Assembly (NCBI GenBank): GCA_963920665.1 | Contig: OY987265.1 | Location: forward strand, 16,621,001 to 16,685,000 | Reading direction: 5' to 3' | Source of the DNA: Straminergon stramineum | Lineage: Eukaryota; Streptophyta; Bryopsida; Hypnales; Calliergonaceae | Length of the DNA: 64,000 bases | Shown: positions 1 to 9,802 of the stretch, in pieces | Layout of the letters: each line of letters begins with the position of its first letter | How positions within the stretch are numbered: the first letter of the stretch is position 1 | Made by a program: the position numbers and the translations under genes | The notes under the pieces: generated by a model | What the model was told of the DNA's origin: nothing | The model's input: only the letters and a program-made list of their open reading frames with translations | Databases searched by the model: none

Positions 1-890
1 TTTAATTGTAGCTTCATTTGATGTTTACAATGACTTGAGCACAAACCACAGCCGTGATTTCTGAGGCATTCTCGGTTTCAGTCTATGCCCTTGAATGTTT
101 TGAATTTTGAATTAGCTTTTTATTCACTTCTGTTTAATTTATTTACTTTTAAGAAATGACAAGGAGCTGGAACTTTAAAGATCTGGAACATTCAAATAGC
201 CTCTGCAACACCTACGGTTGTTTGAATTGGATGTTTGAGAGAAATTTTAGTTTCAGAATTTGCTCACACTGGGCATGGAGAGGGCTTTTGGGAAAGGAGA
301 ATGTAGCCAGGTTGCTCAGAGGAGATGCATCTGTGAACATCTGGAGGCTCCTATTTTGATTATGATGACAGAAATCTTGCACAACATGCTATACCAAAGG
401 TGTGATGTTCAAAAAACATTTTGTCTAGGGTTTTAGGTTGCAGGATTTGTAAAACCATAATTTGGTTATGGATATTGCCTTAATCAACAGTAAAAGTCTA
501 AACCTTCTGCAAAACTTGATGACTGCCCAGAAGTTCATTGTATGGTGAATGGGTTGCAAATTTGTAATTCCCAGTTTTGAGGTCAGAATCAATATCATAC
601 TCTCAATCTTGAATATTCTATACTGGAATAAAGATAGCTTATTGAACATACTCCTCTCCCTGTAATGCACACTAGTGTATGTCTCTGAGGTATGTGTCCC
701 AGGTGAAGGGACTTGTAGCTCTGGGTTTGGGAGAGAATAAGGAGTGATAACCTGCAGATTTCTTTAGAAGCAAGACATGAATGATTCTATTGAATTATAT
801 AAATTTGTAAGGAAAGATCTCATGCTGTGGTATTACCTGTGTTGGAAGCATGGAAGAAGGTGGTGGTGTCATGAATGTGGACATTGTAGT
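1..890. repeat. Left arm of an old foldback element
   Basis: This stretch reappears as its reverse complement at about 4215-5068 (position x pairs with roughly 5070 minus x). Matching landmarks are the stretch around the CCACAGCCGTGATTTC motif near 45-62 and its complement near 5014-5031, and the shared ATTCTATTGAATTATATAAA near 782-802 and 4317-4336. Identity is about 80 percent by eye, with small indels. Short open frames here are mirrored in the other arm and are not genes. The pairing reaches base 1, so the arm probably continues beyond the window. No transposase is visible, so this is a non-autonomous or decayed inverted-repeat element. Confidence 0.75.
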
Positions 891-3800
891 AACTTATTGG
901 ATGAAGTGCATTACCTTAGCAATCTCTCCCGTGGAACTGTATGGCAAGAGATGGTGCTTTTCAAACACTTCTACTAAAATTTTTGCATAGTCTAGTTGTT
1001 GCAGCACTTGCTACTGTAAATATTTTAACTCATTTCGTAAGAATTGGCCATGATCATTGACTGATTCTTGTTGGTGTAGTTTTCACCTTTTTGCTGTAAC
1101 CTTACATGTGACTTTTGCATTTCTTACAAGTTTGTTGCAAGTCCAGGGATTGTGAGTTTCAATCTCATTTGGTGTTACTAGCGTCCTTGTTGAGTTGGTG
1201 TTTTACTGACCCAAGGAAGTAGATATATATTTTTTCTGTCACTGTTGCTGATCCAGAGGAGCTTGGAGGTTGGATCTCTCAAGTGTGTTAAATGCTAAAA
1301 ATATTACGATTCAATATGATATGGCTAGATCTACAATTGTTTAGGAGATGCACCTACCTCAAAAAGGGCAGATCCAAAGAGCTCAAGGAGAAGACAAGTG
1401 TGCCCATGCTTGTTTTCCTTACAAACATTATTGTCATTTTACTGACCACTGTGCATTGCAAACTCCACTATGAAATGAAAAATGTTTGGACTGTTGTGAA
1501 ATTTGAGATGAGCATTCTCAACTCTCATCTTTCATAGAGCACAAAAAGGTCATCATTTCAAAATATTCTCACTAAGACATATTCCTACAAAGGGTGTTGC
1601 CCTTCTTTTCCATTGACCCACATAAAACTTAAAACTTAAAAATCTACTCAATTGTGCGATCAAACAATTTGAAATTTTTTGAGGTGCTCACTCTCAATGT
1701 AAAATTTAATATCCTTCAACAACATTCTATCCAATCTCAAGAAAAAATGACTAACAAATTGCTGAAGTTCTTGGCAATTTGGGCCTATTTTTAAAGTACA
1801 CCTCCCTTGAATCATTAGGGGTTAAGAAGTGATGTTTTGGAATATTTGAATTGCTCATTGTCATTTGGTCTTGCATGTGAACTTTAGAGGTGAAATGTAG
1901 AGATACAACAATATAACGGAACTAATCTTGAAACCTTAGTGAAGTATGCATGTACCACCTAGGCTACCAATGAATTTCCATGCACTTATAATTGGTCAAT
2001 TCTACAAAATTCTACAAAAATTCTAATAGCGCCTAATGGCACCTTTGCTACAAGCCTAAACCCTACTAACTCCGTGACGTAGAATTAGATGGTACATCAC
2101 CCTAACCATTGCCTTTCATCAATATCTCTCCTCTATGGGTCACTCGGCGATTCATTCAATGCCATTTCCAAGGTTGTTGCTACAATCTAGCATTGCAACA
2201 AGGCATGTAAAGCCTATTCATCTGGAAGTTTTCTAATTGTGTCAACCTTTGGGGTCTAGCTCTTCAACCAATGGACTAAAGCTTGTTTGGTGGGCATTAT
2301 AGTGCGAGATTGCACCAGAAAAAATAACTTGGCTAAAAAATGGTAACAAACCATTAAGTTTTTCACCAAAAAACTTCAACTTCAACAAAATCTTGGATGT
2401 AATCACCAAATTGTGGATGAAAACAAAATTACGGAAATGTCATATGTGCTAATGTGATATTTTCTATCCAATATCTGGAGTGAATGTTGAAATTTAAAGC
2501 ACCACTATAACATTTTTTTTAAAAATTTTTGACACAAATGAACACTATAACATTTTATATTGCTACTTTGGCACTTCTTAAATAATGAAAAAAAGCCATG
2601 CAATTAATGGTTTTTCAAACCCTCATAATTTTGACTAGCAAGGGCTTGTTAGAATCTTTGTTGATTTGCAAAGCAACATGAAAGAACAAAGCAATTCCTG
2701 CCATGATGTCATGGATTGGTTGCTAGATCATGGCCAATGCTTACAAAATGAGTAAAATATTTACTGTAGGAAATCCTGCAAAGACTAGACTATGCGGAAC
2801 TTTTAGTAGAAGTGTTTGAAAAGCACCAACTCTTTCCATAGAGTTCCACAAGAGAGATCACTAAGGTATAGTAGTATGCTCTTATTGTGACCATCTTCTT
2901 CAAACAACCTAGTCGGTGCCTTTGAAATGGATAGTAAATGGTTCTAAAATGGACTACCATCAATATGAGAGCGTAATTAAGATTTGTCAAATATTGATTC
3001 TTACTTTGCCAAGGGATAGAATAAGAGTCAAAGGGGGTCCATTTTGAAGCCAGGGTGTGTCCACTTAATTTTTCTGAATGAGAATTGATTGCCCAATTGC
3101 CTTCTTACAAATGTTAAAAGAATTTAGGGTCCATTTAAGTTTGGTAATGGTTGCATTTAGGAACCTTGTGTATTACTTTTTGAATGCCACAATGCTTATT
3201 TTTGGTCAAGCCATATCTTTTTTCAAACTGTGTGTGTGGGTTTTGCAAGGCCTATGATCAAGAATAGGTGCCTACCAAAGAATTCTTTGGAAATTCATAA
3301 GTAATTCATAAATGCTCCAAAAAAATATGAAACCACATGTGTTAGATTCCGCATCAATTTTTCTTCAAGTGAAAAATAAGGGAAAATAATTTGGGGCATC
3401 TGAAAACCATAAATAAGGCCCAATAGACATTATACAAACAGTTTATGAGCACACTACCTTAATGCAGTTCATCTAGTATGGTAGTCTGCTCTTAAAGCAC
3501 CCATCTAAGCGCTCGTTAGCCTCTTCAATGTTTCTTAGATGCACGAAATTATTTTTCCTTATTTTTCACTTGAAGAAAAATTGATGTGGAATCTAACCCA
3601 AGTGTTTTCATATTTTTTGGAGCATTTTTTAGTTTCTTATGAATCTCTAAAGAATTCTGCCATAGATATCTATTTCTTGATCGTAGGCCTAACAAAACCC
3701 ACACATGCATAGTCACCACAAACAAGCACTGCAACATGTAGAAAGTAAAATACAGGGTTCCAAAATGTGGCCTATACTGAACTAAACTCATAAAGAGGCA

Positions 3801-4214
3801 AGGCCTATTTTTTGACAAAAATCACTGGAAATTGCCATTTCTATTGTGTTCATTCAAGAAAGAAAAAAATTAAAATTAAAAAATCTAAATGTAGTATCCT
3901 ATACTATACTTGTATGAGACCATGTGGTAAATATTTTTTTTATCAAGTTTGATCATATAAATTGGAAAATATTAGCATTCAAAGTTGTGGGGCAAAAGTT
4001 TTTTTGAATATAGGTTAACATTTGAGAAATGGAGCCACCTTGGCTCTTATTCCATCCACTAGCAAAGTATAAAGGACCATTTGACAAATGTTAAATCGCT
4101 CTGACATCATTGACAAAACATTCAATGCTTTACACAGATCCATTTTCCAACATGTTAATGTCCATTTCAGACCCTGGCTAGGGATGGTCTGAAGAAGAGA
4201 GGCGGAATTAGAGC
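891..4214. other. Interior of the foldback element, non-coding
   Basis: No credible gene is present; open frames are short and lack family features. The interior has further inverted pairs: 880-1010 matches the reverse complement of about 2770-2880 (shared GGTGCTTTTCAAACACTTCT core). The rest is AT-rich with scattered homopolymers. This suggests nested or repeatedly rearranged copies of one inverted-repeat family rather than a single simple hairpin. Confidence 0.5.
3160..3770. repeat. Nested hairpin within the foldback element
   Basis: Bases 3160-3400 pair as reverse complement with about 3540-3770, around a ~140-base loop. The clearest stretch is CAATTTTTCTTCAAGTGAAA near 3354-3373 against its complement near 3568-3587. 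A second landmark is TGTGTGGGTTTTG near 3233 against its complement near 3695. Identity is roughly 80 percent. The open frame across 3549-3818 on the minus strand is a by-product of this repeat. Confidence 0.65.
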
Positions 4215-5068
4215 AGACTATCATACTACAAAGTCCACATTCATGAGACAACCACTACTTCCTGCAGGCTTCCAACAGTGCAAACGCCACAGCATGAGAT
4301 CTTTCTTCACAAATTTATATAATTCAATAGAATCATTTGTGTGGTGCTTTAAAAGAATTCTGCAGATTATCACTCATTATACTCTCCAAAATCCAAAGCC
4401 ACAAGTCCCTTCACGTGTGACAACGTACCTACTAGACATGCACTAGTGTTCACTACGGGGAGAGGAGTATGTTCAATAAGCTATCTTCATTCCACTATGG
4501 AATATTCAAGATTGAGAGTATGACATAGAATCTGAGCCCAAAACTAGGAATTGCAAATTTATGAACTTCAGGGCAGTCATCGACTTTTACTGTTGACTAA
4601 GGCAATATCTATAACCAAATTATGGTTTCACAAATCCTAAAACCATAAACCCTAGGCAATAAGTTTTTTGAACATCACACCTTTCATATAGCATTTTGTG
4701 CAAGATTTCTGTAATCATAATCAAAATAGGAGCCTCCAGATGTTCACAACCGCATCTCCTTTGAGCAATGCGGCTACATTTTCCTCTCCCAAAAGCTCTC
4801 TCCATGCCCAGTGTGAGCAAATTCTGAAATTAAAATTTTCCTCAGACATCCAATTCAAACAACCGTCGGTGTTGCAGAGGCTATTTGAATGTTCCAAATC
4901 TGAAAATTACAACTACTTCTAATTTCTTAATGTAAATCAATAAAACATAAGTGAATAAAAAGCTAATTCAAAACAAGGGAGTAGGCTGAAACCAAGCTAG
5001 AATGCACTGGAAATCACGGCTGTGGTTTGACTCAGGTCATTGTAAACAGCGAATGAAGCTTTAAAGAA
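4215..5068. repeat. Right arm of the foldback element
   Basis: Reverse complement of bases 1-890 at about 80 percent identity (see the left arm). The match stops near 4215, where the partner continues differently after about 890. Beyond 5068 the sequence no longer pairs with anything inside the window. Confidence 0.75.
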
Positions 5069-5326
5069 TCATTCTGTGCAAATGAACTTGATGCATCTTG
5101 AGACCTCTTCATGCAGCCTTAGTTTTTAATCCATTCCTGGTACTTGATTCAAGGAGAGATTTCCAGCAAATTCATTGACAAGGGAATGGATTGCAGTTTG
5201 GGCTACGTAGTTAACCTCACAAGGAAGTCATCAGACATGCTCCAGCATGACTGGTCAAGAGTGCCTCTCATTGAAGGTGGGTTTTCACCATGCATAGTCA
5301 AAATTTGATGATGGGATTAATAGCTA

Positions 5327-5815
5327 TTTGAAGGGATACTAGTGTGTCCTGTGCCGTTGCCACAGCCATAATAAAAATAATTTTTTAATTTTTAATTCCT
5401 TTAAATTTGGAAATTCCATAACTTCTACACCTTATGTCCAAACACAACAAAACAAAAATGTGTTGTGGGCTTTCTGATGGTACCAAAAATGAAACCGGGG
5501 AAGCATGGTTCCAGAGGTCTCAATGTCACAAATTAACAAAACAAACATCCTCATTCAAGGTATATTAATGTGCCCTTTGCTATTGCCATAGTCAAAATAA
5601 AAAGCATCAATAATTTTTTCAAAATTTTTAATTCATAAAAAATTAGAAATTCAATATCTTTTATGTCGTGAGTTGGAACACCATGGAAAAAAAATCCACA
5701 CCCCTTTCCTTGTAAAGAGCTTTCAAATGATACCATGAACACGTCTTGGGGACACAGTTTTGGAGATCTCACCACAAGAAACAAAACAAACAAACAACCT
5801 CATTTCAAGTATAGA
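5327..5815. repeat. Two-unit direct tandem duplication, unit ~240 bp
   Basis: Unit one (about 5327-5565) and unit two (about 5566-5815) share an ordered series of landmarks: a GTG(T/C)CCT..GCCRTTGCCA block, an AATTTTTAATTC block, a GATACCA/GGTACCA block, then CTCATTT/CTCATTC followed by AAGTATA/AGGTATA. Divergence is about 25-30 percent, so the duplication is old. No coding content is convincing; an open frame at 5735-6040 has no recognisable domain. Confidence 0.6.
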
Positions 5816-6172
5816 TTATTCTCGATTTGGCGATTAATTTTCAGTTGTATTTGTTTGTGGATCTTTTTGTGGGTATGGATTCTTCTTCAATCTTCTCAGA
5901 AAAGTGAACTTCTATTTCTGTGTTGTCTGTATGGTTCTGCTTTTGCTGGTACACTGCTGGGTGTGAGGTACTGTGTACAGGCTTCTCTTGAGAATGAGTT
6001 AAGAATTTTGTTTCATTTACAGTATGTAGTAGTTACATAATCTGTAGTCAAACCATTGCATGGGGTCTGGTCATGTTCATTTTCTACCTCGTTGCATTTC
6101 TGTTATTTTCCTGCACATATATGTTTCCATTTATGTGTCTTGGGATCTAGAGTATTTGAAGCACATACATAC
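5816..6172. other. Unassigned non-coding stretch
   Basis: No gene, RNA or repeat with clear borders is visible here. A short hydrophobic open frame ends at 6040 but has no family signature. Confidence 0.5.
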
Positions 6173-6595
6173 ATAAGGTAGACCAGCCTATTACCACCCT
6201 GATTCGCAATCTGAGTATATTAGGACCAACTCCAGGAGGGGCACATATTTTTCAGAGGTGTGTGCATGTTTCACGAATCAAACCCAAGTGGAATTATAAT
6301 TTTCCGATAAAAATTGTAATTTCTATGAATTTTTAAAGTGGTCTGCCCTAAATTACAAATCCGCCACTAGACTAGAGTCATAAATGTTCTATCCTCAACC
6401 TATAACCGCCATGACATTTACCTATTAACACTGGAGTTTCCACCAATCAAAGGCTGACACGTTACCAAAGTTGAAATTAATGCACTGAAATTGTCAGTGC
6501 AGTGAATGGACTTGGGAGGATTTTAAGGTGGTGATGGGGCCAAAACTAGGATGGCGGTTATAGGAAGATGACGGAAATGGGCTGGTCTACCTTAT
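6173..6595. mobile_element. Small non-autonomous DNA transposon (MITE-like)
   Basis: The left end reads ATAAGGTAGACCAGCC at 6173 and the right end at 6580-6595 is its exact reverse complement, giving a 16-bp perfect terminal inverted repeat that extends imperfectly inward (TATT / AATG). Internal inverted pairs also exist, for example CCTATAACCGCCAT near 6400 against ATGGCGGTTATAGG near 6550. The ~420-bp interior has no coding capacity. The target-site duplication is unclear (possibly only AT), so the superfamily cannot be assigned. Confidence 0.6.
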
Positions 6596-6872
6596 TCTCC
6601 ATTGCTGCAAAATAGAAAGGTTGTGAAGTCCCTCTTCGGTTGTAGCCTTCAAGTTTTCATGTTTTTCCTTTGCTTTTGTCCTTTTGTCCTTTCTCAAGAG
6701 TGCTTCACAATCTTCTTCCATACTTCCTACACTTCACCAGTGCACACTAAAACTCACCCTAGTTTTAATGAGACTGGCTCTTACTGTCACGTTTTGGCTC
6801 CCACAAGCTCCTTTATTGATCTTTTTTCTCGTGCCATGGCCAGGGTTTGTCCCCCTTACTGACATCCACGGG

Positions 6873-7130
6873 TGCGTTAGTTTTTACTAGGCGGTAATTT
6901 CAGTAGGTAATATTGCAATGTTTCAGAGGCAGTGTTTCTGGGCGTTTTTCTAAGCATCATGACCCGTATCCATGAGGTATGCATGTAGCCATCACATGGC
7001 ACTGCATGATCCATACCGCATTCATGACACATGGTGCATGCATTGGCCATGGCCCATGGCCTACACCCCCAAACCCCACGCATAATAATGCACATCCAAT
7101 GTTTCGCAGCAAGATTACTGATTTGTTGTC
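6873..7130. mobile_element. Degenerate relic of the end of the neighbouring MULE family
   Basis: This segment starts TGCGTT, as does the putative outer end of the intact elements (38489 on +). It keeps, in the same order, a tract around GCAATGTTTCA, a CAGTGTTT tract, then CATGACCCGTAT / CATGTCCCGTCA, a GTATGCATG-rich stretch and a GGCCCATGG tract, which pair with 38630-38730 of copy 2. Divergence is high. It contains three copies of the dispersed CA(A/G)TGTTTC motif. I infer an older, decayed copy of the same family lying beside copy 1. Confidence 0.45.
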
Positions 7131-7466
7131 TAGGAGGTCTGGTTGATAGGCCTTAGTTGTTTTAGGGTTTTAGGAATAATTTGACAGGGGTTTAAGGGTT
7201 ACTTCCACTGCATTTTTATTTGTCATCCTTTAATTGAAGGGGTCCTTATTAGAGTATTGTAAAAATGTGTTGAACAATTAGGACAGAACTTTGTGTTATG
7301 AAATGCGATTTCAATGCATCTAAATTGTTTCAAAAATTGATTTCTAAGCACAATTTTTTTTTCCTCCACATTAACCTCACCATTTATTTCGGCTTTTTTA
7401 AAGAATTTGAACATTTGATTAAAGTTCACACTTTGTTTCATTGGTGGTTTTACGAAGGACTCCACC
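7131..7466. other. Short AT-rich spacer before the tandem array
   Basis: Non-coding. It contains a TTTTAGGGTTTTAGG tract reminiscent of the telo-box-like tracts inside the MULE, so it may also belong to the relic. Nothing else is supported. Confidence 0.35.
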
Positions 7467-8380
7467 ACACTCCCCATTTTATTGGGCTCCGCTTAGCGGT
7501 CCATTATTTTTTTTAAGTGGAGGGTTTAGAGATTTGGTATGGAAAGGAAGGCCCAAACACTCTCCCCATTTTTTTGGGCTTTGCTTAGCGCTCCATTATT
7601 ATTTTTTAAGTGGAGGGTTAAGGGATTTGGTGGGGAAAGGAAGGCCCAAACACTCTCCCCATTTTTTTGGGCTTCGCTTAGCGCTCCATTATTTTTTTAA
7701 GTGGAGGGTTTAGGGATTTGGTGGGGAAAGGAGGGCCCAAACACTCTCCCCATTTTTTTGGGCTTCGCTTAGCGCTCCATTATTTTTTTTTAAGTGGAGG
7801 GTTAAGGGATTTGGTGGGGAAAGGAAGGCCCAAACACTCTCCCCATTTTTTTGGGCTTCGTTTAGCGCTCCATTATTTTTTTTTAAGTGGAGGGTTTAGG
7901 GATTTGGTGGGGAAAGGAGGGCCCAATCACTCTCCCCATTTTTTTGGGCTTCGCTTAGCGCTCCATTATTTTTTTTTAAGTGGAGGGTTTAGGGATTTGG
8001 TGGGGAAAGGAGGGCCCAATCACTCTCCCCATTTTTTTGGGCTTCGCTTAGCGCTCCATTATTATTTTTTAAGTGGAGGGTTTAGGGATTTGGTGGGGAA
8101 AGGAAGGCCCAAACACTCACCCCATTTTTTTGGGCTTCGCTTAGCGCTCCATTATTTTTTTAAGTGGAGGGTTTAGGGATTTTGTGGGGAAAGGAGGGCC
8201 CAAACACTCACCCCATTTTTTGGGGCTTCGCTTAGCGCTCCATTATTATTTTTTAAGTGGACGGTTTAGGGATTTTGTGGGGAAAGGAGGGCCCAATCAC
8301 TCTCCCCATTTTTGGGGGCTTCCTTTAGCGGTCCATTATTTTTTTTAAGTGGAGGGTTTAGGGATTTGGTGGGGAAAAGA
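7467..8380. repeat. ~93-bp tandem array at the left end of MULE copy 1
   Basis: About ten head-to-tail units run from 7467 to 8380. The recurring GTGGAGGGTT landmark falls near 7516, 7610, 7700, 7794, 7886, 7979, 8071, 8164, 8256 and 8350, a spacing of 90-94 bp. Each unit contains CTTAGCGCTCCATTAT or the variant TTTAGCGGTCCATTAT. That core resembles TTTTAGCGGCTCATTAT at the opposite end of the element, so the terminal inverted repeat itself appears to be part of the repeated unit. Long open frames across the array are artefacts of its periodicity. Confidence 0.85.
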
Positions 8381-9802
8381 TGACTCACAGCACATGCCTT
8401 AAAGTTTAGGAATTTTAACATTTTTCAAAATAACGAGAAAAATATGTGGAATTCAAAAAGATATGAATGGGTTTTTTCGGTGTGCTACCATGAAACCTAG
8501 TCTTCTCTTAATTTGCAATTGTGAGGCTTTGTTGTGGAAAATATTACTTAGAAGACTTCAAATGACTTCGACAATCTCAACACTATGAAGATGAGACGTT
8601 ATAATTTTGGAATGCTGACGTCATGTTTTTGTGTTTTCTTTTCCATTTTCATGTCCAACATGACTACTTTGGGTTTGGGTTTACGGACCACTTTAAAATA
8701 AATCATATTTGCATATTAAAATTGTGGATTTGCATGGACTTTTTAAAGCTCCGGAAATTCCCAGAAGGTCCACAAATGGCTTTTTACAAGTTCAACGTGT
8801 ATAGGACTGCTGTGTTTCGAGCGGAAGGGGGCATTTCAAATCTGCCTCTACACTTGGGTCGGCCTTACTCAAAACTAGAAGCGTGTGCGGGGCAGATTCC
8901 TCCCCGTTTGGTCGACGGAAAAGCAAGCTACCAGTGTTTCGCTGATTCGGGTGCACAATCTGTTGTTTGCGCCCCTACATTTATATCTTTCTTCTCGCCT
9001 CTTCATAGCGCTTCTACTGTAGGTTTGTCGCAATTCCGATTGATGATTGTAAGTTGTAGGGTTTGTTGTCAATTCACTCTCTAGGTTTTCCAATAGTTGA
9101 AGACCTCCTCGCGGTCACTTCGAACTTATTGCTGGACGATTTTCGAGCTACATCATCACGATTTTAACGGCTTCAGGAGTTATGGAGTTGATGGCAAAGA
9201 CATCAATTCAACGGCTACAGATTGCGCACTGCGGACAACAAGAATTGTTTGTGTGTCTCCTTCTTCGACAGGTTTGACATTCTGCTCTATTCCCTCTTGC
9301 TGCTTCTCTAATTTCTGATGGTTGGAATTGTTGTCCGATCTCCATTTCGTTCACACTTCAACGCTTAGGGTTTAAGCCATGTCAATGTTAATTTTTGCGT
9401 CCATTCTCCCTCCCTGTCGCATTTAGTGCTCCATTGTTCTTTTGAGCAGGGTGAGGCAGTTCCAATGAGAGCACCGAGCACCACCAATTCACGGTGGAAG
9501 TTGCTGTAGCTCATTAAGAGTTACAAGGCATTGTAATTCTCGTCCTGAATAGTTTAGGGTACACTTACTTGCTTAGGTAAGCTTGCTGCGCATCAAGCTA
9601 CCTCCTCCCATGTCAAACATTGCCAGGTGAGGTTAGCGGGTTCAATGTCATAGCTATTGGTTGGATGTCTACGGGTACTACTTCAGAACTAGCTTTCGAT
9701 TGTTGGATAGTTTTGGTATGGTGAGGGACAACATTGACGGGCGGAGTGAAAATGCATAGCCATCACTAAATGTCCCAATGTCCACTACTGAATTGGATGC
9801 AG
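8381..9802 (+). other. Left internal non-coding region of MULE copy 1
   Basis: This lies between the tandem array and the first supported exon of the Ulp1-like gene. It probably holds the promoter, leader and first exon. One candidate exon is 9182-9271: an ATG followed by 30 codons and a CAG|GTTTGA donor, which I cannot link by phase to the next exon. The region differs from copy 2 at 8391, 8825 and 8934. The short open frame at 8623-9084 has no recognisable domain. Confidence 0.45.

Noticed and set aside
7441..8176. Long open frames encoding a repeated GLRLALHYFF ... GKGRPKHSPHFF peptide
   Set aside because: They follow the 93-bp tandem DNA repeat, whose period is close to a multiple of 3, and shift when a unit is 1-2 bp shorter. 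No start, splice context or family supports a protein.
7467..8380. CRISPR-like array
   Set aside because: Units are contiguous with no unique spacers, in plant nuclear DNA; it is an ordinary tandem repeat.
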